A stretch of DNA of 37,721 nucleotides from an uncultured Pelagibacteraceae bacterium (lineage in GTDB: Bacteria > Pseudomonadota > Alphaproteobacteria > Pelagibacterales > Pelagibacteraceae), in the NCBI GenBank assembly GCA_902546795.1, contig CACCLK010000008.1, positions 1 to 37,721 on the forward strand, read 5' to 3'. A program made the translations under genes and the position numbers. Shown piece after piece: positions 1-6,850 of the stretch (its first letter is position 1; each line of letters opens with the position of its first letter). The notes below the pieces were generated by a model, which saw nothing but the letters and a program-made list of their open reading frames with translations, did not search any database and was not told the origin of the DNA.

Positions 1-132
1 AAATCTAGATATTTCATCTATTACAGTTTTTGGTTTCTGAGCGGAATTAGCGCTGTCAAGATAAACCAAAGGCTTACCATTAATTTTTTGTTTAAAAATA
101 GGAAATTTCGATTTAATATTATTAAATTCCAT
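1..132 (-). CDS. sufS: SufS cysteine desulfurase, N-terminal fragment (runs off left edge)
   Basis: On the minus strand an ATG at 132-130 opens a 44-codon frame that is still open at base 1. The translation begins MEFNNIKSKFPIFKQ and contains LVYLDSANSAQKP, which matches the N-terminus of SufS-type PLP-dependent cysteine desulfurases (E. coli has LAYLDSAASAQKP at the same place). SufS removes sulfur from L-cysteine as a persulfide for Fe-S cluster assembly. The start overlaps the end of the sufD fragment by 11 nt, the usual tight sufD-sufS order. The catalytic part is not here. The matching C-terminal part lies on the opposite strand at 623-1333, so this is one half of a gene split by the junction near 620. 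Family identity is clear; whether an intact sufS exists outside the window cannot be told. Confidence 0.85.
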   Translation of the reverse strand, partial: MEFNNIKSKFPIFKQKINGKPLVYLDSANSAQKPKTVIDEISRF

Positions 133-625
133 TTATTTGATCCTCGACTATTTTTTTTAGAAACACTTTTAAATCTTGTTCTGGAATGTTTTCAAAAATT
201 TCATTTAAAAAACCATTAATTAAAAGTTTTCTTGCTTTGGATCTCTCAATACCTCTTGTCATTAAATAGTGAATAGCATCCTCATCTATGCTGCCGGATG
301 AAGAACCATGTGAACACTTAACATCATCAGCGTATATCTCTAATTCGGGCTTAGCATTAAATTCTGCCATATCGTTCAAAATAAGTGCCTTACTTAATTG
401 ATAAGCGTCTGTTTTTTGAGCAATGTCTTTTACAAATATTTTTCCTTGGTAAACACCGACGCTATTGTTTTCTAAAACATTCTTAATTTTTTGAAAACTT
501 TTACAATTAGGTGCCAAATGATTTATTTTTGTCTTAATTTCTTGGTGCTCTTCTTTATCCAAACATAGAGCTGAAAGGATAAAGCAGTTACTATTTTCTT
601 TTTCCAGTAATTTGCATTCACTCAT
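122..625 (-). CDS. sufD: SufD, C-terminal fragment (5' end lost at an inverted junction)
   Basis: This is the C-terminal portion of SufD, the scaffold subunit that pairs with SufB and SufC in the SufBC2D Fe-S assembly complex. The diagnostic stretch is KPELEIYADDVKCSHGSSSG followed by the helical tail with YLMTRGIERSKARKLL, the conserved SufB/SufD C-terminal signature. The fragment is 167 codons, whereas full SufD is about 400-450 residues. The ATG at 625-623 is not a real start: it falls inside the conserved beta-helix region, and the frame is closed just upstream by a stop at 631-629. The N-terminal half is therefore missing because the sequence switches to plus-strand sufS at this point. 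The stop codon at 124-122 overlaps the sufS start. Confidence 0.85.
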   Translation of the reverse strand: MSECKLLEKENSNCFILSALCLDKEEHQEIKTKINHLAPNCKSFQKIKNVLENNSVGVYQGKIFVKDIAQKTDAYQLSKALILNDMAEFNAKPELEIYADDVKCSHGSSSGSIDEDAIHYLMTRGIERSKARKLLINGFLNEIFENIPEQDLKVFLKKIVEDQINGI

Positions 626-631
626 ATTTCA
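611..631. other. Inverted junction between sufD and sufS sequence
   Basis: Minus-strand sufD homology ends and plus-strand sufS homology begins within this short interval. The plus-strand sufS frame is recognisable from the THISN codons at 620-634 and is closed upstream by TAA at 608-610. The minus-strand sufD frame is recognisable up to about 623 and is closed by a stop at 631-629. Normally sufD and sufS are colinear, so two points about 1.0 kb apart in the ancestral order have been joined head to head. No insertion sequence or obvious inverted repeat is visible. It could be a true inversion, or a chimera from whole-genome amplification or assembly. Confidence 0.8.
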
Positions 632-1333
632 AACGTAACTGGAACCGTATTACCAGTAAAAAAAATTATCGATTTAGCTAAATCAAAAAATATTCCAGTC
701 TTAATTGACGGTACTCAAGGTGTTCAACACATGGGTTTAGATGTTCAAGATTTAGACTGTGATTTCTACGCTATTTCTTGTCACAAAATGTATGGTCCAA
801 ATGGTCTTGGTATTCTTTATGCTAAAAAAAAATGGCTTGATGTACTACCTCCATATCAGGGCGGCGGGGGAATGATAAGTGAAGTAAAAAAAGATGACAT
901 ATCTTACGCAGACTCCCCGACAAAATATGAGGCCGGAACAATGCAAACAGCAGAAGTAGTAGCTTTTGCGAAATCAATCAAATTTATTGAAGAATTAGGA
1001 ATAAAGAATATCGAGAAACATGAGAAACAAGTTCTTGAATACGGTTTAGAGCAATTAAGAAAAAATAATTCTGTTAATATTATTGGAAATCCAAAAAATA
1101 GAGCTTCAATAATGTCTTTTACTATAAAAGGTATTCATCCGCATGACATAGCAACAATTTTAGATGATGATGGAGTAGCTATTAGAGCTGGCCACCATTG
1201 TTGTCAAATATTACATGACAAACTAGGGATCCCTGCATCCGCAAGAGCATCTATTGGAGTTTATAATGATAAAGAAGATATTGATGTATTATGTGAGTCA
1301 ATCAATAAATGTAAGAAGGTGTTTCAGATTTAA
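623..1333 (+). CDS. sufS: SufS cysteine desulfurase, C-terminal fragment
   Basis: This is the catalytic C-terminal part of SufS. The first recognisable residues, HISNVTGT, align with E. coli SufS from about His172. The PLP-binding lysine lies in SCHKMYG (Lys codon 785-787) and the persulfide-forming cysteine in RAGHHCCQ (first Cys codon 1199-1201). The frame runs upstream of the ATG at 731 without a stop to about 611, so 731 is only an internal methionine. The fragment ends at the normal family C-terminus, and its stop directly precedes sufU (ATG at 1334), giving the colinear order sufS-sufU-sufT-sufA. The N-terminal 170 or so residues are missing here; the first 44 of such a protein appear on the minus strand at 1-132. 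As drawn, the fragment lacks its own start signals and cannot make a full enzyme. Confidence 0.9.
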   Translation, partial: HISNVTGTVLPVKKIIDLAKSKNIPVLIDGTQGVQHMGLDVQDLDCDFYAISCHKMYGPNGLGILYAKKKWLDVLPPYQGGGGMISEVKKDDISYADSPTKYEAGTMQTAEVVAFAKSIKFIEELGIKNIEKHEKQVLEYGLEQLRKNNSVNIIGNPKNRASIMSFTIKGIHPHDIATILDDDGVAIRAGHHCCQILHDKLGIPASARASIGVYNDKEDIDVLCESINKCKKVFQI

Positions 1334-1780
1334 ATGGAATTAAAAGAATTATATCAAGAAATAATTTTGGATCATGCAAAAAATCCTAGGAATAAAGGAA
1401 AATGCGATGGATTTAACCATGATGCAAAAGCACACAATCCCCTTTGTGGTGACAAAGTTCATATTTATTTAAAGTTAGAAAAAGATAAAAATATTTCAGG
1501 CATAAGCTTCGAGGGTGAGGGATGTGCAATATCACTAGCGTCTGCATCAATTCTCACAGACACCCTAAAAGGCAAAGATTTAAATTTTTCTAGAAAAGTA
1601 ACTAATGATTTTCTCAATATGTTGAAAAATAAAACAAAAATAACTTTGAACAGTTTGTCTGAAGATCAAATAACTACGATTTCCTCATTATCCGGTGTTC
1701 AAGAGTTTCCAATGAGAATAAAATGTGCAACAATGGCCTGGCATACACTATTATCAGCATTAGAAAATAAAAATAAATAA
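1334..1780 (+). CDS. sufU: SufU-type Fe-S assembly / sulfurtransferase protein
   Basis: A 148-residue IscU/NifU-fold protein. Three conserved cysteines are visible: Cys38 in NPLCGD (with Asp40), Cys64 in GEGCAIS and Cys131 in RIKCATMAW. The spacing of about 67 residues between the second and third cysteine is longer than in IscU (about 43). It matches SufU, which carries an insertion there, and the LPPVK motif recognised by HscA is absent. In the SufU family these residues bind zinc and accept persulfide sulfur from SufS, passing it to SufBCD. The position immediately after sufS, with no gap, fits that role. The start abuts the sufS stop and the stop overlaps the sufT start (TAATG). An IscU-like scaffold role is the less likely alternative. 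Confidence 0.88.
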   Translation: MELKELYQEIILDHAKNPRNKGKCDGFNHDAKAHNPLCGDKVHIYLKLEKDKNISGISFEGEGCAISLASASILTDTLKGKDLNFSRKVTNDFLNMLKNKTKITLNSLSEDQITTISSLSGVQEFPMRIKCATMAWHTLLSALENKNK

Positions 1781-2082
1781 TGAATAATTTAAAAGATAGA
1801 ATTATTGGAGAAATTAAGAAGATTTATGATCCGGAGATTCCAGTCAATATTTATGAACTAGGTTTAATCTACAAAATAGAGATTAATGATGATAATAAGG
1901 TATTTATTGAAATGACTTTAACATCACCTAATTGCCCGGTAGCTGAAAGTTTGCCAAATTCAGTTAAAGAGAATATATTGAAAATTGATGGTATTAAGGA
2001 TGTAGATCTTAAACTTGTATGGGATCCTCCGTGGACTAAAGATAAAATGTCAGAAGCTGCTAAGTTGGAGTTAAATTTATGA
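1780..2082 (+). CDS. sufT: SufT / MIP18-family (DUF59) Fe-S maturation protein
   Basis: A 100-residue single-domain protein of the DUF59/MIP18 family. Diagnostic features are the DPEIPVNIYELGLIY motif at residues 17-31 and the conserved cysteine Cys52 in TSPNCPVAE, followed by the C-terminal VWDPPWTKDKMSE motif. Family members in SUF operons (SufT) help mature Fe-S proteins; the biochemical step is not fully settled. The ATG at 1780 shares its A with the sufU stop codon, and the gene's stop overlaps the sufA start by 4 nt, so the genes are translationally coupled. The full length is normal for the family. Homology to PaaD (phenylacetate pathway) exists, but the suf context argues for SufT. 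Confidence 0.85.
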   Translation: MNNLKDRIIGEIKKIYDPEIPVNIYELGLIYKIEINDDNKVFIEMTLTSPNCPVAESLPNSVKENILKIDGIKDVDLKLVWDPPWTKDKMSEAAKLELNL

Positions 2083-2414
2083 GCAATCAAATTCTTAAGT
2101 TAAGCGAAAATGCTGTTCAGCGCATTAAAGAGATAATGACGTTAAATAAAACCAAGGCCGTTGGAGTAAGGATTGGTGTTAAATCAGGTGGCTGTGCAGG
2201 CATGAGCTATGTTATGGAATATGCGGAAGATGTGAAACCGAACGAGGAAGTAATAGAGGAAAAGGGGATAAAAGTTTTTATTGACCCCAAAGCAATTATG
2301 TATCTTTTGGGAACTGAGATGGATTACAAAAAAGATAAATTTTCATCACAATTTATTTTTAAAAATCCTAACGAGACAGAGCGATGTGGTTGTGGTGAGT
2401 CTTTTAAAGTTTAA
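2079..2414 (+). CDS. sufA: SufA, A-type Fe-S carrier
   Basis: A 111-residue HesB/IscA/SufA-type Fe-S carrier that would receive clusters from the SufBCD scaffold and deliver them to apo-proteins. The three cluster-binding cysteines are present: Cys39 in KSGGCAGMSY, and Cys103 and Cys105 in ERCGCGESF. The length is normal. The ATG overlaps the sufT stop by 4 nt (ATGA). The TAA stop at 2412-2414 directly touches the stop of the convergent glnA gene (2415-2417 on the other strand), leaving no room for a separate intergenic terminator. The SufA name rests on the operon context; by sequence alone IscA or ErpA would be alternatives. Confidence 0.9.
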   Translation: MSNQILKLSENAVQRIKEIMTLNKTKAVGVRIGVKSGGCAGMSYVMEYAEDVKPNEEVIEEKGIKVFIDPKAIMYLLGTEMDYKKDKFSSQFIFKNPNETERCGCGESFKV

Positions 2415-3821
2415 TTATTGACTATAATACATTTCAAACTCGATTGGATGAGGAGTGTGTTCGAACTTATAAATTTCTTGAAATTTTAAATCAATGTAAG
2501 CATCAATTTGGTCGTCAGAAAATACACCACCCTGAGTTAAAAACTTTCTATCTTTATCTAAACTTTCCATTGCCTCTCTTAGAGAGCCACAAACTGTAGG
2601 AAGTTTTTTCACTTCACTTTCACTTAGAGTATATAAATCTTTATCGAAAGCTTTGCCCGGATCAATTTTATTCTTAATTCCATCTAACCCGGCCATAAGC
2701 ATTGAAGCGAAAGTTAAATAAGGGTTTCCCGCGGCATCCGGAAATCTTATTTCCATTCTTGCGGCTTTAGGGCTCATTGTTACAGGAATTCTGCAAGATG
2801 CTGATCTATTTCTCGCAGAGTACGCTAGAATAACAGGGGCTTCAAAGCCAGGAATTAGTCTCTTGTAGCTGTTTGTTGTCGCGTTCGAAAAAGCGTTTAT
2901 TGCTTTCGCGTGCTTAAGAATTCCTCCAATATAATGTAAAGCTGTTTTTGACAATCCTGCATATTCTTTTCCCATGAAAAGTGGAGTATTGCCTTTCCAT
3001 ATAGATTGGTGACAATGCATTCCCGATCCATTATCTCCCTTTACAGGCTTTGGCATGAATGTTGCAGACTTTCCAAAAGAGTGAGAAACCATTTGAACTG
3101 CATACTTATAAAGTTGAACGTTATCTGCTTGATCTGTCAGTGTTCCAAAATACATTCCAAGTTCGTGCTGAGATGGAGCAACCTCGTGATGGTGCTTCTC
3201 TACTTTTACTCCCATGTCCTTCAAAGCTTTTAAATATTCACTTCTCATATCTTGAGCGCTATCAACGGGCGGAACGGGAAAATAACCTCCCTTAACACCT
3301 GGTCTATGTCCCAAGTTCCCATTTTCATATTTTTTTCCAGTGTTATAAGGACCTTCGGAGCTGTCGATAGAAAAACTCGTTTCGTTCATATCGTTTTTAA
3401 ATCTCACATCATCGAAAACAAAAAATTCTGGCTCTGGCCCAAAATAAGCTTTGTCACCTATTCCAGTCTTTTTTAAATATTCTTCGGCTTTTTTAGCTGT
3501 TCCTCTTGGATCTCTCTCGTAAGGATCTTTTTTAACCGCATCAAGGACATCACAAAATATATTTAAGGTTGAATGAGAATTAAAAGGATCAATTATTGGT
3601 CTTGATAAATCAGGTTTCAAGATCATGTCTGACTCGTTAATAGCTTTCCAACCTTGAATGGATGATCCATCAAAAAAAACTCCATCTTGCAGCATATCTT
3701 CGTCGACTACAGTGCTATCCATTGTAAGATGTTGTAATTTACCTTTTGGATCAGTAAACCTGAGGTCTACGTACTCAATTTCTTTATCAGTTATCAATTT
3801 TTTAATCTTGCTTGCGCTCAT
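2415..3821 (-). CDS. glnA: Type I glutamine synthetase
   Basis: A 468-residue GlnA that condenses ammonia with glutamate using ATP; this is the main route of ammonia assimilation. The length equals the dodecameric GSI-beta class. Visible landmarks are the FFDGSS loop (Asp51), the metal-binding GPEPEFF (Glu130, Glu132), the [11 protein letters not shown] region around residue 210, and the glutamate flap PGFEAP with Glu327. The adenylylation site is FDKDLYTL with Tyr397, the same number as in E. coli, so control by adenylylation is possible if the adenylyltransferase is encoded elsewhere. There is no strong Shine-Dalgarno before the ATG at 3821-3819. It is transcribed alone, divergently from the transporter cassette and convergently with sufA. 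A candidate promoter with two inverted repeats lies upstream. Confidence 0.97.
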   Translation of the reverse strand: MSASKIKKLITDKEIEYVDLRFTDPKGKLQHLTMDSTVVDEDMLQDGVFFDGSSIQGWKAINESDMILKPDLSRPIIDPFNSHSTLNIFCDVLDAVKKDPYERDPRGTAKKAEEYLKKTGIGDKAYFGPEPEFFVFDDVRFKNDMNETSFSIDSSEGPYNTGKKYENGNLGHRPGVKGGYFPVPPVDSAQDMRSEYLKALKDMGVKVEKHHHEVAPSQHELGMYFGTLTDQADNVQLYKYAVQMVSHSFGKSATFMPKPVKGDNGSGMHCHQSIWKGNTPLFMGKEYAGLSKTALHYIGGILKHAKAINAFSNATTNSYKRLIPGFEAPVILAYSARNRSASCRIPVTMSPKAARMEIRFPDAAGNPYLTFASMLMAGLDGIKNKIDPGKAFDKDLYTLSESEVKKLPTVCGSLREAMESLDKDRKFLTQGGVFSDDQIDAYIDLKFQEIYKFEHTPHPIEFEMYYSQ

Positions 3822-3854
3822 TTCGAGGATCTATAACAGAATTAACTTCTAGAA

Positions 3855-3894
3855 TATCATCTAATAAAATGATATCAGCTATGCGTTTATAGCA
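3855..3894. repeat. Two adjacent inverted repeats in the glnA-transporter intergenic region
   Basis: ATATCAT (3855-3861) pairs with ATGATAT (3870-3876) across an 8-nt spacer. GCTAT (3879-3883) pairs with ATAGC (3890-3894) across 6 nt. The first repeat covers the putative glnA -10 and the start of its transcript; the second fills the spacer between -35 and -10. This arrangement would suit operator sites for a dimeric regulator of glnA, or a small hairpin at the 5' end of its transcript. No known consensus was recognised. Confidence 0.45.
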
Positions 3895-3899
3895 TCAAT
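3870..3899 (-). promoter_or_regulatory. Candidate glnA promoter
   Basis: Read on the minus strand, TTGATG (3899-3894) and TATCAT (3875-3870) are separated by 18 bp. A TG one base before the -10 gives an extended -10. This would start transcription near 3863 and give a leader of about 40 nt to glnA. The motif matches are good but not proof of activity. Confidence 0.5.
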
Positions 3900-3918
3900 A
3901 CAATTTTAAATTGCATAT

Positions 3919-4800
3919 ATGAGGGAACCAAAATCTTTTGATATCTTTTTACTTGTTTTACTTGCTTTAATATGGGGTTCTTCTTTCTTCAATATCAAAA
4001 TTGCTACTTATAGCTACGAGCCATTTACACTCGCATTAATTAGAGTTTTATTTGCCCTAATCCCACTTTTATTAATTTGTTATTTCAAAAAAATTAAAGT
4101 CAGAGCATTCCAAAATGATTGGAAAGCTTACGCTTTAATTGGTTTATGTAACATTTCAATTCCATTTACACTGATTGCTATAGGTACAGCAAAAATAAAC
4201 AGTTATCTTGCTGCAATGCTTATGAGCACAACACCTCTCAGCGGTTCAATTCTTGCCCATTTTTACACAAAAAATGAAAAAATTTCTTTTTTAAAATCGA
4301 TAGGGATTATTTTAGGATTTATTGGAGTAATTTTTTTATTTGCAGATGATCTTATTATCAACGAGGACAATTATGTTTTTGCTATTATAACTATTGTTGG
4401 CTCAACCTTTTATGCAATTGGCGGTCTTCTTACATTAAAAATAAAAAGCAAAGGTAATGAAAATGTGACAACTTCCACTACTATCTGGTCAATAATTTTC
4501 TTAATTCCTTTCTCAATTTTTTTTGAGACCCCATGGAATTCTTCACCAACATTTGAGTCTACTATTTCTTTACTATATTTAGGCATTGTAGCCACTGGAT
4601 TTGCTTGGTTAATAAGATTTCGGATTTTAACAACTAATGGCTTAGTTTTTCAAACACAAGTAGCATATTTAATTCCTATTTTTGGAGTATTTTTTGGTTA
4701 TTTTTTAATGAACGAAATTATAACTTGGAGAGTAATAGTCTCATTGATTATAATCCTATTAGGGATTTATATAGTAAAAAAAAATACCAAGATTAAATAA
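3919..4800 (+). CDS. EamA/DMT-family inner-membrane transporter
   Basis: A 293-residue protein of the drug/metabolite transporter superfamily with two EamA repeats. About ten hydrophobic segments are visible, starting with FLLVLLALIWGSSFFNIKIA at residues 10-29, whose WGSSF motif is typical of the first EamA helix. The second repeat starts near residue 150. The C-terminus is short and basic (KKNTKIK). The substrate cannot be read from sequence; family members move amino acids, metabolites or sugar-lipid intermediates. The stop overlaps the next gene's ATG by one base (TAATG). That gene is a polyprenyl-phosphate sugar-phosphate transferase, so a role in moving a lipid-linked or nucleotide-linked glycan precursor is possible but only inferred from context. 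Confidence 0.85.
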   Translation: MREPKSFDIFLLVLLALIWGSSFFNIKIATYSYEPFTLALIRVLFALIPLLLICYFKKIKVRAFQNDWKAYALIGLCNISIPFTLIAIGTAKINSYLAAMLMSTTPLSGSILAHFYTKNEKISFLKSIGIILGFIGVIFLFADDLIINEDNYVFAIITIVGSTFYAIGGLLTLKIKSKGNENVTTSTTIWSIIFLIPFSIFFETPWNSSPTFESTISLLYLGIVATGFAWLIRFRILTTNGLVFQTQVAYLIPIFGVFFGYFLMNEIITWRVIVSLIIILLGIYIVKKNTKIK

Positions 4801-5867
4801 TGACTAATAATATTGAAAACAGTTTTATTACCTTGATAACTTTGACGAGTTTTATTGTTTTTTTTATAGTTTTTAAATTTTCAAATTCGTCGAGATTAAA
4901 TCTTTTTTTAGACGTGGACTTTAATAAACCCCAATCTTTTCACTCATCACCTATCCCAAGAGTTGGGGGACTTGCATCTATCATAAGTTTAATTATTTTT
5001 TTTGCAGCTTTTAATCTATTTTTTAAAGCTGAACTTGGAGGCTATATTTATTTTTCTTTGTCTTTTTTTTTGTTAGGTTTTCTTGAAGACATTAAAATTG
5101 AGCTTAATCCATCTTTAAGATTATTATTAATGGCTTTAATTCTCTTACTAGGTTTCATTTTTTTTGAAATTAGAATTACAAAAACCGGTTTTTATTTTTT
5201 AAATGAATGGCTTCAAAATAGCTTATTTCAATATTTTTTTCTGTTACTCTGTTTTCTTTTTATAATAAACGGTTGTAATCTAGTTGATGGCTTCAACGGT
5301 TTATTAGCAATACATTTAATAATCATAAATTTGATTTTACTTATTTTTCACATTGATTATTCAAATTCAATTAATATTTTTTTAACTCTTGGACAAATTT
5401 TTATTTTATTCATTTTTCTTTTGTTCAACTTTCCTTATGCAAAGATTTTCTTTGGTGATAGCGGGGCATATTTGTTTGGATCAATCACTGCTTTAAACGT
5501 AATAAATACATCAATATTATACGAAAACATAAGTCCATTTTTTTTTGCGGTATTATTATTCTACCTTTTCTTTGAAGTTTTCTTTTCTTTTTGTAGAAAA
5601 ATTAAGATGAGAAAATCTCCTTTAAAACCTGATAGCTTACATCTGCATATGTTAATATTTTATTTTTTAAGTAAGAGAAATTTAAAAAGCTCAAATTATT
5701 TAGTTGCGATAATAATTAACTTAACTTTTTTATTATTTATAACTCCGGCAATCTTTCTAAAAGAAGAAGCTTTATTTTGCAGGTACTGGTTTTTTTTCTT
5801 AATTATTATTTATTCATACATTTATAATTATTTACTCAAAAAAAAATTAAATGACGAAAATTATTGA
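4800..5867 (+). CDS. WecA/MraY-like polyprenyl-phosphate sugar-1-phosphate transferase
   Basis: A 355-residue, very hydrophobic protein of the MraY/WecA superfamily. These enzymes transfer a sugar-1-phosphate from a UDP-sugar to undecaprenyl phosphate in the inner membrane. Ordered motifs are HSSPIPRVGG (residues 48-57), FLEDIKIELNPSLR (94-107, with Glu96-Asp97 where many members have Asp-Asp), NGCNLVDGFNG (157-167, Asp163), FFGDSGAYLFG (217-227) and HLHM (His281, His283). The order matches WecA/WbpL-type initiating transferases of surface glycans. Peptidoglycan MraY is unlikely because the gene is not in a cell-wall cluster and the cytoplasmic loops differ. It overlaps the GT17 gene by 17 nt, suggesting a shared glycan pathway. 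Runs of up to 9 T occur in the coding strand. Confidence 0.85.
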   Translation: MTNNIENSFITLITLTSFIVFFIVFKFSNSSRLNLFLDVDFNKPQSFHSSPIPRVGGLASIISLIIFFAAFNLFFKAELGGYIYFSLSFFLLGFLEDIKIELNPSLRLLLMALILLLGFIFFEIRITKTGFYFLNEWLQNSLFQYFFLLLCFLFIINGCNLVDGFNGLLAIHLIIINLILLIFHIDYSNSINIFLTLGQIFILFIFLLFNFPYAKIFFGDSGAYLFGSITALNVINTSILYENISPFFFAVLLFYLFFEVFFSFCRKIKMRKSPLKPDSLHLHMLIFYFLSKRNLKSSNYLVAIIINLTFLLFITPAIFLKEEALFCRYWFFFLIIIYSYIYNYLLKKKLNDENY

Positions 5868-6750
5868 TTGTATTACATATTTTAATGAGCCATTACTTTT
5901 TGAATTAAGATTAAATATTCTTAATGAATTTGTGGATGAATTCATTGTTTGTGAAGCTACCTATACACATAAAGGACTAAAAAAAGAGATTAATTTTGAC
6001 AAAAAAATTTTTAATAATTTTAAAGACAAGATCAAGCATGTAATTGTAGAAACTTATCCATCTGACTTAGAAAAAATAGATGAAAAAAATAAAAACAACA
6101 ATATCATTTATAGAATGAATGCTGCAAAAAGAATAAGGCATCAGAGAAACGAAATTGTAAAAGTTTTAAGTGGTAATGATCCAAATGATTGGATTATTTA
6201 CAGTGATAGTGACGAAATTCCAAACTTAAAAAATTTTGATCTAAAAAAATGTAAGAATAAAATAGTTTTATTTAATCAACTATTAACTTATTATAAATTC
6301 AACTTATCATTAAGTGGCTATGAATGGTTTGGCTCAAAAGCATGTAGGTTAAAAAACCTATCTTCAATTGATACCCTAAGGAACATTAAAACAAAAAAAT
6401 ATCCCTGGTGGAGAATTGATACAGTTTTTAAAAAAGATAAGTTTATCGACATGAAAATCGTCGATAAAGGGGGTTGGCATTTTACTGAAATCAAATCTCC
6501 AAAAGAGATTTACTTAAAACATAAAAATGATGAACATCATGATGAGTTTGATTTAACTGGCATAACTGAGAATGATATCGAAGATATGGTTAAAAATAAT
6601 TATATTCCTTATGATCACAAAGCTGATAAAAGAGATTTAGCCAATAAATGGAATAAAAATATAAGGGTACAGTTAACAAAAATAAGTGATGACAACTTGC
6701 CGAAATATTTGATAGAGAATAAAAATAAATATTCAAAATGGTTTGAATAA
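5851..6750 (+). CDS. Family 17-like glycosyltransferase
   Basis: A 299-residue soluble protein resembling glycosyltransferase family 17, the family of animal beta-1,4-mannosyl-glycoprotein GlcNAc-transferase that also has bacterial members. The N-terminus IIDCITYFNEPLLFELRLNI followed by EFIVCEATYTHKG is the usual GT17 opening. YSDSDEIP near residues 117-124 is the acidic motif expected to bind the metal and nucleotide sugar. GGWHFTEIKSP near residue 206 is also typical. No signal peptide or membrane helix is seen, so it acts on the cytoplasmic side. The 17-nt overlap with the WecA-like gene suggests it adds a sugar, perhaps HexNAc, to the lipid-linked acceptor made by that enzyme; this is inferred. 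The stop is 9 nt before tRNA-Leu. Confidence 0.78.
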   Translation: MTKIIDCITYFNEPLLFELRLNILNEFVDEFIVCEATYTHKGLKKEINFDKKIFNNFKDKIKHVIVETYPSDLEKIDEKNKNNNIIYRMNAAKRIRHQRNEIVKVLSGNDPNDWIIYSDSDEIPNLKNFDLKKCKNKIVLFNQLLTYYKFNLSLSGYEWFGSKACRLKNLSSIDTLRNIKTKKYPWWRIDTVFKKDKFIDMKIVDKGGWHFTEIKSPKEIYLKHKNDEHHDEFDLTGITENDIEDMVKNNYIPYDHKADKRDLANKWNKNIRVQLTKISDDNLPKYLIENKNKYSKWFE

Positions 6751-6759
6751 TTAGTAGTT

Positions 6760-6844
6760 GGGCAAGTGGCGGAATTGGTATACGCGCCAGTCTTAGGAAC
6801 TGGTGCCGCAAGGCTTAAGAGTTCGAGTCTCTTCTTGCCCACCA
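6760..6844 (+). tRNA. tRNA-Leu (anticodon TAG)
   Basis: The acceptor strands GGGCAAG (6760-6766) and CTTGCCC (6834-6840) pair fully, followed by A and an encoded CCA (6842-6844). The anticodon arm is CCAGT / ACTGG around a loop with TAG, reading CUN leucine codons. A class II variable arm and the TTCGAGTC T-loop are present. The gene lies 9 nt after a glycosyltransferase stop and 6 nt before the tig start, so it probably shares a transcript with both. Confidence 0.96.
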
Positions 6845-6850
6845 AAAAAT

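Noticed and set aside
731-1333. Reading the sufS C-terminal fragment as a complete 200-residue gene starting at 731
   Set aside because: The SufS homology continues in frame upstream to about 620, so 731 is an internal Met of a broken gene.
1869-2090. Minus-strand ORF opposite sufT
   Set aside because: Shadow of sufT; no promoter, start signal or recognisable domain.
3006-3852. Several plus-strand ORFs opposite glnA
   Set aside because: They are shadows of the strongly conserved glnA frame and show no family resemblance.
4800-5867. Peptidoglycan MraY
   Set aside because: The motifs and neighbours fit WecA/WbpL-type enzymes; it is not near mur or fts genes.
6803-6850. Upstream in-frame ATG for trigger factor, adding 16 residues
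   Set aside because: It lies inside the tRNA-Leu gene, and the extra residues do not belong to the trigger factor N-terminus; ATG at 6851 places GFRPGKVP at the canonical position.
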